A stretch of 52,172 nucleotides of DNA, from assembly GCA_022340425.1 (NCBI GenBank), contig JAJDNY010000049.1, positions 1 through 52,172 on the forward strand, written 5' to 3'. Source of the stretch: Desulfobacteraceae bacterium. Lineage in GTDB: Bacteria > Desulfobacterota > Desulfobacteria > Desulfobacterales > JAABRJ01. Numbering within the stretch: the stretch's first letter is position 1; each line of letters begins with the position of its first letter. The position numbers and the translations under genes are program-made. The notes under the pieces are model-generated. The model searched no databases, was not told where the DNA came from, and saw nothing but the letters and a program-made list of their open reading frames with translations. Shown in pieces: positions 1-8,605 of the stretch.

Positions 1-33
1 CTGGGTTGCCGCGCAGAAGGGTGCGGCGTGGCC

Positions 34-1020
34 TCAGACAATCAATGCCAGCAGGCTGTGGCGCTGTGGGTCGGGCCGATCCCCCTGGGTTGCCGCCGGC
101 GTCTTGGCGCTGAGACCGGCGAGCAAAAGCGGCAGGGGTGTCTCGGGCACCAGGGCCAGCTTCAGGGTGAGCCCTTCGTAAGGTGACGGCTCCGCCGGGG
201 GCGGCGGCAGGACCGGCGCTTCGGCCCCGGGCCAGGGGTTCCGGGCGAGGTCGTCAAGAACGGTCAACACATCCCCACGCCACCGGGTGACCGCTGCGCC
301 GTCGGGCCAAGGCCAGGAGGGGACGGGCCACTGGGCCAGCACCACGGTTGCGGGAAAGCGGTCGGTCAGCAGGTCCCACGCGGCCGGGCTGCCCGTCAGC
401 AAAACGGCATCGCTTGGGGGCGCCTGCAGCGCCAGCCATGCCCAGGCGGCAAGGCGCTCGGCGGTCATGTGGGCGCCCGGGTCGGGTGCCGGCGCCGGCC
501 GCCGGGAAGCCCCCGGCGGCAGCTTTTCATAATCGCCCAGCTCCCGCAGCATGGCCTGCTGACGGTCGTCGATGGCCGTCAGCGCCTGGTGCAGCTCGTG
601 CTGCTGGCGGTCAAAGGCCTGGGCCATCTGAAGAAAGACCCGTGCCTGGAAAAGGGCGTCGGCGGGGTCGGGGTCGTGTTTGGCGCCGGCGCCCTGCCCC
701 AGGATCTCCGCGCGCAGTTTCAGGGGCGACTGGTCGTCGAAAAAGGGAATCTCCTCCTGGCGCCCTTTGAAGCGCCCCAGGTCGCCGCCCCCGCGAAGTT
801 CGGCCCACTGCCGATACTCCTGCAAGAGGACGCCCAGGCGGTCTTCATCGCCCTGAACCGGGATGCGGATTTCCAGCGCGCCGCGGTCGACCCAGGCCTG
901 CAGGTCGCCCGTGGGCTCCAGGCGCGACGGGCGGTAGAGCAGCAGGCGCTCAAAAACGGTTGTGGCAGCCGCCAGAAGCGGCTGCGAAATATCGGTGAAG
1001 GGGAAAAAGGTCGCTTTCAT
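34..1020 (-). CDS. Unrecognised 328-residue protein, last gene of the surE-tmk operon
   Basis: I do not recognise a family. The 328-residue product has no signal peptide or obvious membrane segment. Its middle (about residues 110-170) is rich in charged residues, Gln and Leu and looks helical or coiled-coil. It is followed by a Pro/Ala-rich linker near residues 170-185 and a C-terminal half with Trp/Pro-rich stretches. The start is well supported: a GGAGG ribosome site lies five bases before the ATG on the minus strand. The stop of the upstream cysK-cysS fusion is only about 49 bp away, so it is probably co-transcribed as the last gene of the surE operon. No catalytic motif is visible. High GC and frame usage match its neighbours, so it is very likely a real gene of lineage-restricted distribution. 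Confidence 0.75.
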   Translation of the reverse strand: MKATFFPFTDISQPLLAAATTVFERLLLYRPSRLEPTGDLQAWVDRGALEIRIPVQGDEDRLGVLLQEYRQWAELRGGGDLGRFKGRQEEIPFFDDQSPLKLRAEILGQGAGAKHDPDPADALFQARVFLQMAQAFDRQQHELHQALTAIDDRQQAMLRELGDYEKLPPGASRRPAPAPDPGAHMTAERLAAWAWLALQAPPSDAVLLTGSPAAWDLLTDRFPATVVLAQWPVPSWPWPDGAAVTRWRGDVLTVLDDLARNPWPGAEAPVLPPPPAEPSPYEGLTLKLALVPETPLPLLLAGLSAKTPAATQGDRPDPQRHSLLALIV

Positions 1021-1069
1021 AATCCTCCAGAAGAAGGGCTGAGGCCTCGGCCGGACCGGCCAGCGGCTG

Positions 1070-3358
1070 TCATCCGTTCGGGGGCAGCTTGCCGTCCCGG
1101 ACCGTCACGCCGCGGCGCCGGAGCTCCTCCCGCAGGCGGTCGGCTTCCGCCCAGTTGCGGTTGCGGCGGGCGGTTTCGCGGTCCGCCATCAGGCGCTGGA
1201 TTTGGGGGTCGGCCAGCACGTCGGTGAAATCGAAGATCTGCAGCACCGCGTCGATGCTTTTGAAGGCCTCCAGGATTTTGGCGGCGTCCTCTGCGCCGAT
1301 CCGGTTTTGGTAGATCAGGATGTTGATCCGCTTGACATTGCGGAACAGCGAGGCCGCGGCCAGGGCCATGTTGAGGTCGTCGTCGAGGGCGCTGACAAAG
1401 CCCTGGCGGATGTCGTAAAGCAGCTGGTCGCGCTCGGCGAAGGGCGGCCCGCCCTGGACGTTGAGCAGGTTCTGGACGCAGGCATCCAGCCGCCGCAGGG
1501 CCTGCCGGGCATCGGCGATGCGTTCGTCGGAAAAGACCAGGGGTTTGCGGTAGTGGCCCGAAAGCAGCCAGTAGCGAATCTCGCGGCCCGTATAGCCCTG
1601 GGCGATCAGGGTCGCCAGGGTCGGACCGGCGCTGCGGGCGTCGGCCTTTTTGCCGTCGGCCAGGACCCCCTCGCAGAGGGCCCAGTAGCTGGCCAAAGGC
1701 CGGCCGGTGAGCGCCCTGGCGATGGCGATTTCGTTTTCGTGGTGCGGGAAGGCCAGTTCGCGGCTGCTGGCATGGAGGTCATAGCCCTCGCCGAAATACT
1801 TCATCGCCATCGCGATGCGCTGAATGTGCCAGGAGGGCCGAACGTTGCCCCACTCGGTTTTGGTGTACAGCCCGCGCTTGAGTTCCGAGAGCCGGGAGCG
1901 CTTGAAGAGGGTGAAATCGCGGGGGTTGTCCTTTTCATACTCGTCCAGGTCGACGGTGGCGCCCAGGCGGATTTTGTTGATGTCGATGCCCGAGAAATGG
2001 CCGTAATCGGTGGCCCGGGCGATGTTGAAGTAAAGCGAGCGCAGTTTTTCGTAGGCGAAGCCCTTGGAGACCAGCTTCTGGGCCAGGGCGACCATCTCAT
2101 CGGTGTGCTCGCTGGCGCGCGGGTAAAGGTCCGCGGGCTTGACGCCCAGACAGGCCAGGTCTTCCTTGAAGGCCGCGATGTGACCATCGGTAAAAGAGAT
2201 CAGGTCGCTGCCGGCCTGCTCCGAGCCCGCGATGGTCTTGTCGTCCAGGTCGGTGATGTTGACCAGGTGGCGGACCTCGTAGCCCCGGAAGGCCAGGTAG
2301 CGGGCCAGCAGATCGGCGAAGACAAAGCGCCGGCACTCCCCCAGGTGCATCCGCGCGTGGGCCGTGGGGCCGCAGGTGAACATCGAAACCTTGCCGGGCA
2401 GGCGCGGCACGAAGCCCTCCTTGCTGTGGGTCAAGGTGTTGAAGAGCTTGAAGGCCACCTTCTCGCGCTCGGCGAAGAGGGGGGTGCTGAGGTAGCGCTC
2501 GCCGCTGTCGGGGAAGATCACCACGATCAGGCCCTCGCGCATGGCCGCGGCCTCCCGGGCGGCGATGGCCATCGCCGCCCCGCTGCTCATCCCCACGAAG
2601 ATGCCCTCCTCGCGCGCCAGGCGGCGGGTCATCTCGAAGGCCTCCTCGTCGTCGATGTTGACCTTTTTATCCAGCCTGTTTTTTTCGTAGATTTCGGGGC
2701 AATAGGCCTCCTTCATGTTCTTCAGGCCCTGGATCTTGTGGCCCAGGTAAGGCTCGACGCCGACGATTTCGATGGCGGGGTTGTACTCCTTGAGGCGCCG
2801 CGAGAGGCCCATCAGGGTGCCGGTGGTGCCCATGGTGGCCACCACCATGGTGACCTTGCCGTCGGTCTGGCGCCAGATTTCAGGCGCCGTGCCCTGGTAG
2901 TGGGCCCTCCAGTTGGCCTCGGTGTTGTACTGGTCGGCCATGTAGTAGCGCTCCGGGTTCTCCCGGGCCAGGCGGTAGACTTCCTCGATGGCGCCGTCGG
3001 TGCCCAGATGCCCTGGGGTCAGGAGGATCTCGGCGCCCCGCGCCCGCAGGATCTTCTTGCGCTCCTCGCTGGCGGCCTCGGACATGGCCAGCAGCAGCCG
3101 GTAGCCCTTGACCGAACAGACCAGCGCCAGGCCGATGCCGGTGTTGCCGCTGGTGGCCTCCAGGATGGTCTTCTCGGGGGTCAGCTCCCCGGATTCCTCG
3201 CCCGCCGTGATCATCGCAAGGGCCGCGCGGTCCTTGATGGAGCCGCCGGGGTTGAAGTATTCCAGCTTGGCCAGGATCGTGACCCGGGGGTTGGGATTGA
3301 GGTGGCGGATCTCCACCAGCGGCGTGTTGCCGATGGTGTCGAGAATTGAAAAAGCCAT
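1070..3358 (-). CDS. Cysteine synthase fused to a degenerate cysteinyl-tRNA synthetase-like domain
   Basis: This 762-residue two-domain protein carries a PLP-dependent cysteine synthase at residues 1-300. That part has NPGGSIKDR with the PLP lysine K42, the TSGNTG substrate loop at 69-74, the glycine-rich phosphate loop GTTGT at 177-181 and GMSSGAA near 256-262. Residues about 303-760 align along their whole length with cysteinyl-tRNA synthetase (NTLT start, C329GPT, NITDLDD, PHHENE, C-terminal helical domain). Key CysRS motifs are changed: HIGH is HLGE (338-341), the zinc ligand Cys of WHIEC is Arg514, and KMSKS is KADAR (571-575). The first domain should make cysteine from O-acetylserine and sulfide. 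The second is unlikely to be an ordinary aminoacyl-tRNA synthetase, and its role is unknown. It lies 23 bp downstream of tmk. The reading frame is intact, so the changes are not decay by frameshift. Confidence 0.93.
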   Translation of the reverse strand: MAFSILDTIGNTPLVEIRHLNPNPRVTILAKLEYFNPGGSIKDRAALAMITAGEESGELTPEKTILEATSGNTGIGLALVCSVKGYRLLLAMSEAASEERKKILRARGAEILLTPGHLGTDGAIEEVYRLARENPERYYMADQYNTEANWRAHYQGTAPEIWRQTDGKVTMVVATMGTTGTLMGLSRRLKEYNPAIEIVGVEPYLGHKIQGLKNMKEAYCPEIYEKNRLDKKVNIDDEEAFEMTRRLAREEGIFVGMSSGAAMAIAAREAAAMREGLIVVIFPDSGERYLSTPLFAEREKVAFKLFNTLTHSKEGFVPRLPGKVSMFTCGPTAHARMHLGECRRFVFADLLARYLAFRGYEVRHLVNITDLDDKTIAGSEQAGSDLISFTDGHIAAFKEDLACLGVKPADLYPRASEHTDEMVALAQKLVSKGFAYEKLRSLYFNIARATDYGHFSGIDINKIRLGATVDLDEYEKDNPRDFTLFKRSRLSELKRGLYTKTEWGNVRPSWHIQRIAMAMKYFGEGYDLHASSRELAFPHHENEIAIARALTGRPLASYWALCEGVLADGKKADARSAGPTLATLIAQGYTGREIRYWLLSGHYRKPLVFSDERIADARQALRRLDACVQNLLNVQGGPPFAERDQLLYDIRQGFVSALDDDLNMALAAASLFRNVKRINILIYQNRIGAEDAAKILEAFKSIDAVLQIFDFTDVLADPQIQRLMADRETARRNRNWAEADRLREELRRRGVTVRDGKLPPNG

Positions 3359-3381
3359 GTTGGCGTGTCCTTGGTTGACGG

Positions 3382-4047
3382 CTATCGTGAAACGGCGGCG
3401 CCTGGGGTCGGCAGGCGTTTTAAGCGTCCGGTCAGAATATCGAAAATGGCCTGCCGCACGGCCGCCTCGCTTTGGCCGGCGTCGACGACGGCGAAGCGCT
3501 CGGGGGCTTCGGCGGCCAGTTCCAGGTAGCCGGCGCGCACCTTGCGGTGAAAGGCCAGGGCCTCCTTTTCGAAGCGCGACTCGCCGGCGCCGCGCGAGCC
3601 GCTATCCAGCTGGTGCCAGGCGCGGCGCAGGCCCACCGCCGGATCCAGGTCCAGCAGGAGGGTCAGGTCGGGTCGCAGCCCGCCCAGCAGCAGATCGTGC
3701 AGGGTCTGGATCAGGCGTCGGTCCAGGCCGCGGGCATAACCCTGGTAGACCAGGGTGGCGTCGAAAAAGCGGTCGCAGAGCACCGTCTGCCCGGCGTCCA
3801 GGGCCGGAACGACGACCTCCTGGACGTGCTGGACGCGGTCGGCGGTGTAGAGCAGCAGCTCGGCCCCCGGCGCCAGGTGGCGGTGGTCGGGGTCCAGCAG
3901 AATCGCGCGCAGTTTCTCGCCGATGCGGGTGCCGCCGGGCTCTCGCGTCTGCAGGCAGGTCCGGCCGCGTTCTTCCAGAAACCGGGCGATGTGGGCCATC
4001 TGGGTGGTCTTGCCGGAGCCTTCGATGCCTTCGAGGGTGATGAACAT
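3382..4047 (-). CDS. tmk: Thymidylate kinase
   Basis: This enzyme phosphorylates dTMP to dTDP with ATP in the cytoplasm, an essential step of dTTP synthesis. The 221-residue length is normal. Visible motifs are the P-loop GIEGSGKTT at residues 7-15, REPGGT of the dTMP-binding region, DRF (the DRY/H motif) followed by YQGYARG, and a C-terminal region matching the family. It sits inside the minus-strand operon, 57 bp after the OB/HD protein and 23 bp before the cysK-cysS fusion. In many bacteria tmk is followed by holB. Here holB lies about 5.5 kb away on the opposite strand, so that linkage has been broken. Confidence 0.95.
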   Translation of the reverse strand: MFITLEGIEGSGKTTQMAHIARFLEERGRTCLQTREPGGTRIGEKLRAILLDPDHRHLAPGAELLLYTADRVQHVQEVVVPALDAGQTVLCDRFFDATLVYQGYARGLDRRLIQTLHDLLLGGLRPDLTLLLDLDPAVGLRRAWHQLDSGSRGAGESRFEKEALAFHRKVRAGYLELAAEAPERFAVVDAGQSEAAVRQAIFDILTGRLKRLPTPGAAVSR

Positions 4048-4104
4048 GCCCTGTTTTCGCTTTCCGCGGTTTTCTCGCCGGGCCCCTTGCGGGCGCTGCG
4101 CGAA

Positions 4105-5064
4105 TCAGCCCGCCTGGGGGTGTTTGCCGGTGTAAAAATGGCGCCCCAGCAGCCGGTGGTAGGCGGTCCAGGTCTTCTGGGAGGGGTCGCTGTTGATGAA
4201 GTCGCGGATCCCGTTGATCTTGGAGTCCATCTCGTCGATGTAGTTGAGCAGCACGGCCTCGATGGTCTTGGGCGGCTCGGGGGAGCCCAGCTCGCGGGCG
4301 CCGTGGTGGCTGACGATCATGTGCTTCAAGAGGTTGGCCTGCTCGACGGGAAAGTCGGGCACCTCGCGGATCTTGGCCGCCACGATTTCCAGGCCGATGA
4401 CGATGTGGCTGAGCAGCCGGCCCTCGTCGGAATAGTCGATGGCCACCTGGTAGTCGAACTCCCGGATTTTGCCGATGTCGTGAAAAATGGCGCCCACCAG
4501 CAAGAGGTCGCGGTCCACGCCGCTGTAGTGCTGGGCGATCTTATCGGCCAGAAGCGCCATGGACAGCGAGTGCTCCAAAAGCCCCCCGATGTAGGCGTGG
4601 TGCATGTTTTTGGCCGCGGGGGCGGTTTTGAAGAGTCGCACGAATTCGGCGTCCTGCCAGAAGGCCGCCACCAGGGCCTTGAGCCAGGGGGTTTCCAGGC
4701 TTTGGGTGAGCAGGCAGAGGCGCTCGAACATCCGCTCCGGGTCCCGCTGGCCGGTGGGCAGGAAATCCGCCGGGGTGACATTCTCCGCCGGGCAGGGCTT
4801 GATCGACTTGACCACCAGCTGCAGGCTGCCCTTGTACTCGCCGACGCTGCCCTTGACGGCGACAAAATCCCCCGCCGCCACCGTCGGGGCCAGCTCCTCG
4901 ACGCGGTCCCAGAGAACGCCCTTGATGCTGCCGCTGCGGTCGGAGAAGGTCGCGTTGAGGTAGGGGTTGCCGTCGCGCTTCTGGTAAAGGGCTTTCTCGG
5001 CCAGAACGAACACGTCGTCCACCGCTTCGCCGGCCTTGAGCTTTTCGACAAACTGGCGCTTCAT
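4105..5064 (-). CDS. OB-fold/HD-domain protein, YhaM-type 3'-5' exonuclease family
   Basis: This 319-residue cytoplasmic protein has an N-terminal OB-fold-like nucleic-acid-binding region (about 10-95) and a C-terminal HD phosphohydrolase domain. The HD metal ligands are visible as H165 (GGLLEHS), H195-D196 (IFHDIGK) and a later SHHG motif. The architecture is that of YhaM of Firmicutes, a 3'-5' exonuclease acting on RNA and single-stranded DNA, and of related HD proteins in Desulfobacterota. Exonuclease activity is inferred from the family. An AAAGGTG ribosome site precedes the ATG. It lies between surE and tmk in one transcription unit, consistent with a nucleotide or nucleic-acid turnover theme. 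Confidence 0.85.
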   Translation of the reverse strand: MKRQFVEKLKAGEAVDDVFVLAEKALYQKRDGNPYLNATFSDRSGSIKGVLWDRVEELAPTVAAGDFVAVKGSVGEYKGSLQLVVKSIKPCPAENVTPADFLPTGQRDPERMFERLCLLTQSLETPWLKALVAAFWQDAEFVRLFKTAPAAKNMHHAYIGGLLEHSLSMALLADKIAQHYSGVDRDLLLVGAIFHDIGKIREFDYQVAIDYSDEGRLLSHIVIGLEIVAAKIREVPDFPVEQANLLKHMIVSHHGARELGSPEPPKTIEAVLLNYIDEMDSKINGIRDFINSDPSQKTWTAYHRLLGRHFYTGKHPQAG

Positions 5065-5098
5065 GGGGCACCTTTCGCAGGTTGGGGCGCAACCGGCC

Positions 5099-5860
5099 TC
5101 AGCCGAAGGCCAGGGGCCAGGCCCTGAGGTTCTCCAGCAGGTCGTAGGCGGTCATGTCGCATTTCAGCGGGCAGATCGTGACGAAGTTGTGATCCAGGGC
5201 GCCGCCGTCCACCTCGGGGTCGTCGTAGCCGGTCTGCGGGTCGCAGCCCTGCCAGAAATAGACCCGCTCACGGGGATCGGTGCGTTTTTCGAAGGCGTCG
5301 CTGAATACGCCGATGCCCTGTCGGCTGATGCGCACCCCGGCCACTTCTCCCAGCGGCAGGTCGGGCAGGTTGACGTTTAGAAAGGTGCCGCCGGGAAGCC
5401 CCTTTTTCAGGACCATCTCGGCCAGACGGGCGATAAAACCGGCGGCGGCGTCATAGTGCCGCGGCGCGTGGCTGTTGACCGAAACCGCGATGGCTGGCAG
5501 GCCCAGCAGGGCGGCTTCCTTGGCGGCCGATACCGTGCCCGAGTAGTTGAGGTTGATCCCCACGTTGGCCCCCGGGTTGATGCCGGCGATCACCAGGTCC
5601 GGCCGGCGTTCCAGGAGCTCCAGAACCCCCAGTTTGACGCAGTCCGCGGGGGTACCGCTGACGGCGTAGCCGCACATCCCGTCGGGGCTGCGGTGGTGGG
5701 TCAGTCGCAGCGGCTTGTGCAGGGTGATGCTGTGGCTGACCGCGCTGCGCTCGCGCTCGGGGGCCACAACCGTCGCCGCGTAATCCCGCGCCAAGCGCCG
5801 GTAGAGCGCCCACAGGCCCTCGGCCTGAATGCCGTCATCGTTGGTCAACAAGAGGTTCAT
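5099..5860 (-). CDS. surE: 5'/3'-nucleotidase SurE
   Basis: SurE is a metal-dependent phosphatase that removes phosphate from nucleoside 5'- and 3'-monophosphates, associated with stationary-phase survival. The N-terminus LLLTNDDG supplies the Asp-Asp metal ligands (D8, D9). NPGANVGINLNYSGTV with the following AAKEA is the family signature, and the 253-residue length is normal. I place the start at the internal ATG giving MNLLLTNDDG. The frame is open a further 30 residues upstream, but that extension is low-complexity and unlike SurE. It is the first gene of the minus-strand operon, and its promoter is the TTGAAC/TATAAT pair about 100 bp upstream. Confidence 0.95.
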   Translation of the reverse strand: MNLLLTNDDGIQAEGLWALYRRLARDYAATVVAPERERSAVSHSITLHKPLRLTHHRSPDGMCGYAVSGTPADCVKLGVLELLERRPDLVIAGINPGANVGINLNYSGTVSAAKEAALLGLPAIAVSVNSHAPRHYDAAAGFIARLAEMVLKKGLPGGTFLNVNLPDLPLGEVAGVRISRQGIGVFSDAFEKRTDPRERVYFWQGCDPQTGYDDPEVDGGALDHNFVTICPLKCDMTAYDLLENLRAWPLAFG

Positions 5861-5938
5861 CTTTTTCCCGGCGGCTGTCTGCAGGACGCCAACGGGCGCC
5901 CCTGGTCCGGCCGCCCGCGGCCGTTTTGGAACTTCATC

Positions 5939-5968
5939 TTGATTTTTCAACCAAATTAAAATTATACT
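5939..5968 (+). promoter_or_regulatory. Sigma-70-type promoter for lptD
   Basis: TTGATT (5939-5944), an 18-bp AT-rich spacer and TATACT (5963-5968) form a plausible plus-strand promoter, with transcription starting near 5975 about 100 bp before lptD. The -10 hexamer overlaps the minus-strand -10 of the surE operon. Confidence 0.5.
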
Positions 5969-5989
5969 TCATATTCCGCCCGGGTTCAA
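5961..5989 (-). promoter_or_regulatory. Sigma-70-type promoter for the surE-tmk operon
   Basis: Read on the minus strand, TTGAAC (5984-5989), a 17-bp spacer and a perfect TATAAT (5961-5966) form a strong consensus promoter. The start would fall near 5954, about 95 bases before the SurE start codon. It shares bases with the divergent lptD promoter. Confidence 0.65.
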
Positions 5990-6076
5990 CAGGTTATCCG
6001 TTCCTTTCTTGCCGTGGGTAAAATCGCCGCGAAGGGCCGCCGCCAGGGGCTGTGCCGGCCCCCCAACTGGATCCAG

Positions 6077-8467
6077 ATGAGCGCAATCGACAGGTCGGGT
6101 CAAAGATCAGCGGGCCTCGGCCCCCGGAGAGGATCCAGGGCTGCCCCGCGCGCGGTTAGGCTGCTGGCCGCCGCGTTGTTGCTGGTCCTGGCTGCCGGCG
6201 GGGCCGCGGCCCGGCAGCCGTTGACCGACGACCCCGACCAGCCCTGGCACATCACCGCCGATGAGATCAGCTACGACGACCGGCTGCAGGTCTACATCGC
6301 CCGCGGCAACGTCGACATCACCAAGCTGGATCGCCGCCTGAAGGCCGATTTCGCCCGCTTCGACTACCTGAACATGCTAGCCGAGGCTTCCGGCAACGTC
6401 GTCATGACCGTGGGTCAGGACGTCCTCAGCGGCAACCGCATGGAGATGGACCTGCGCACCGAGACCGGTACGGTTTACGGGGGCGGCCTGTTCGTCGAGG
6501 AAAAACATTTTCTGATCACCGGGCAGACCATCCAGAAAGTCGGCCCGCGGGATTTCAAGGTCGCAAGGGCGAGCCTGACCAGCTGCGACGGCGACCCGCC
6601 TGCCTGGAAGATCACCGGCCGCAACCTCAAGGTCACCCTCGAGGGCTACGGCTTCGTCACGCACCCCGTCCTGTGGGTCCGCAACGTGCCGGTGTTCTAT
6701 GCCCCGTTTATGGTCTTTCCAGTCAAGCAAAAGCGTCAGAGCGGGTTGCTGACCCCCGAGGCGGCGATTTCCGACCGTCTGGGAACGCAATACGTGCAGC
6801 CCCTCTACTGGGCCATCAACGACAGCAGCGACGCCACCCTTTACGTCGATTACATGTCCGACCGGGGGGTCAAGACCGGTGCGGAGTATCGCTACATGCT
6901 GGATGAATTCTCCAAGGGGGTGGCGATGTACGACTTCCTGGAGGACCGCAAGGTGGATGACGGCAGCGGCAGTTCCAGTGAGGATTATGGCTACACCGAC
7001 GACAACTACCTGCGCACCAATTCGGACCGCTACTGGTTTCGCATGAAGGCTAACCAGGCGCTGCCCCAAGATTTCTTCGCCAGGCTAGACCTGGATTTCG
7101 TCAGCGACCAGGACTACCTGAAGGAGTTCCAGGACGGCTATGCCGGCTACACCCGGAGCGACCGGATGTTCGAGCGCTTTTTCGGGCGCGACCTGGATGA
7201 CAAGGACGACACCATCCGCAGCAACAGCCTCAACATCAACCGGGTCTGGTCGCGCTACAGCTTCAATGCCCTGACCAACTGGGAGGACGATGTCATCGCC
7301 CGGACCCAGGACAAACAAAACACCGCCGAGAGCACCCTGCCGGCCATCGGCCTCAACGGAGCGCGCCAGCCGCTGCCGGGTTCCCCGCTCTACTTCGATT
7401 TCGCCACCAGTTACTTTCACAACTACACCGAGGACGCCGACCGCAACCAGCGCTTGGACGCCTACCCCCGTTTTTACTGGCCTTTTCGCTGGCAGCGCTA
7501 CCTGGCATTGGAGCCCTCAGTCGGCCTGCGCCAAACCCTCTGGTACATCGACCGCTTCGACGATGGCAGCAGCGAGAATGACCGCACCCTGAGCCGCGAG
7601 CTCTACGACCTGCGGCTGGACCTCTCCACCGACATCTTCAAGATTTACAAGACCGACCTGGGGGGGCTCGATCGCATCCGGCACACCCTCCGCCCCCAGG
7701 TGGTCTACAGCTTCATTCCCGACAGGGACAGCGAGCGCTTCCCCGATTTTGACCGCATCGACAAGATCCTGAAAAAAAACCAGGTGGCCTACTCCCTGAC
7801 CAACACCCTGACCTCGCGTAAACCCAGGGCGCCGCGCGGGGAGGCCGCCGGCGATAGTCCGCCGGAGTTTGACTATCGCGAGTTTTTGCGCTTCAAGCTC
7901 GAGCAGAGGTACGACATCACCGAGGCCGATGAGGGCGACCCCTTGAAATTGCGCAATCAGGAGACCCTCAAACGGGAGCCGTTCTCACCTCTTTCGGGCC
8001 AATTGGAGTTTGTGCCGGGGCGCCACCTGGCTCTTCAGGCCGGTGCCGAGTGGTCCTTTTACGAGGACACCTTTCTCAGGCGCAACATCGCCGCCCGTCT
8101 GACGGATCTGCGGGGCGACCACCTGTTTTTCGAGCATCGCTTCACCGAGCTGTCTCTGCTGCGGGATCTTGAAACGGGCGATGTTACCAGAATCGACCGC
8201 AGTCAAACCCTATACGCCGATGCGGGCGTCCGCCTGGCCGACTGGCTGTGGGCCTACGGCGAATACGAGTACAACCTTGAAGACGAACTGGTGCAGCGCG
8301 CCGGCTTCGGGCTGGTTTACAGCGCCCAGTGCTGGTCCGCCGGTATCGGGTATCTGCAAAAGGATGAGGACCGCCAGATCGCTTTCATGGTCAGTCTGCG
8401 CGGTTTGGGGAGCCTGGGCGAAAAGGCCATAGGGCGTTCCATCCCAAGCCCGCTGGACTGGGATTAA
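6077..8467 (+). CDS. lptD: LPS-assembly outer-membrane protein LptD
   Basis: LptD forms the outer-membrane beta-barrel that, with LptE, inserts lipopolysaccharide into the outer leaflet. The product is 796 residues from the chosen ATG, and a GTG 63 bp earlier is an alternative. It has a basic N-region, a hydrophobic signal segment ending near GGAAA, and an N-terminal periplasmic OstA/LptA-like beta-jellyroll (WHITADEISYDD onward). The conserved LptD middle includes a VRNVPVFYAPF-type segment and GLLTPE. A long C-terminal barrel follows, with alternating aromatic/polar strands and a YSAQCWS stretch. Disulfide cysteines are few. The presence of LptD indicates an LPS-bearing diderm. The gene diverges from surE, and a NusG paralogue follows 138 bp downstream. 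Confidence 0.92.
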   Translation: MSAIDRSGQRSAGLGPRRGSRAAPRAVRLLAAALLLVLAAGGAAARQPLTDDPDQPWHITADEISYDDRLQVYIARGNVDITKLDRRLKADFARFDYLNMLAEASGNVVMTVGQDVLSGNRMEMDLRTETGTVYGGGLFVEEKHFLITGQTIQKVGPRDFKVARASLTSCDGDPPAWKITGRNLKVTLEGYGFVTHPVLWVRNVPVFYAPFMVFPVKQKRQSGLLTPEAAISDRLGTQYVQPLYWAINDSSDATLYVDYMSDRGVKTGAEYRYMLDEFSKGVAMYDFLEDRKVDDGSGSSSEDYGYTDDNYLRTNSDRYWFRMKANQALPQDFFARLDLDFVSDQDYLKEFQDGYAGYTRSDRMFERFFGRDLDDKDDTIRSNSLNINRVWSRYSFNALTNWEDDVIARTQDKQNTAESTLPAIGLNGARQPLPGSPLYFDFATSYFHNYTEDADRNQRLDAYPRFYWPFRWQRYLALEPSVGLRQTLWYIDRFDDGSSENDRTLSRELYDLRLDLSTDIFKIYKTDLGGLDRIRHTLRPQVVYSFIPDRDSERFPDFDRIDKILKKNQVAYSLTNTLTSRKPRAPRGEAAGDSPPEFDYREFLRFKLEQRYDITEADEGDPLKLRNQETLKREPFSPLSGQLEFVPGRHLALQAGAEWSFYEDTFLRRNIAARLTDLRGDHLFFEHRFTELSLLRDLETGDVTRIDRSQTLYADAGVRLADWLWAYGEYEYNLEDELVQRAGFGLVYSAQCWSAGIGYLQKDEDRQIAFMVSLRGLGSLGEKAIGRSIPSPLDWD

Positions 8468-8468
8468 G

Positions 8469-8517
8469 CGCCCAGTCGAGGATTCTGCCCGGTGCCTTTC
8501 GCGGCCCTGGGCCTTTT
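8469..8517 (+). terminator. Possible intrinsic terminator after lptD
   Basis: GCCCAG just after the lptD stop can pair with CTGGGC about 35 bases later. A smaller GGCC/GGCC hairpin sits at the same place, and a run of seven T follows. The stem is interrupted, so this is only a candidate. Confidence 0.35.
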
Positions 8518-8605
8518 TTTGATTCGCGCAGGCCGGCCACGGTCGCGCCGGGAAAATGCGGCGGCCCGCAGATCACCCATCGACAAAGTCTTTGGAAAAC
8601 ACGCC

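Noticed and set aside
1634-1648. Loss of KMSKS as a sequencing error
   Set aside because: The frame stays open on both sides, downstream CysRS homology continues, and HIGH and a zinc ligand are also changed, so one local error does not explain it.
1202-3349. Long plus-strand open frame (715 codons) opposite the cysK-cysS fusion
   Set aside because: It is antisense to an unambiguous two-domain gene. High GC gives long shadow frames, and its composition (Val/Gly/Ala/Asp/His-rich, no motif) is not coding-like.
3472-5127. 551-codon plus-strand frame opposite tmk and the HD gene
   Set aside because: It is a shadow of two well-supported minus-strand genes.
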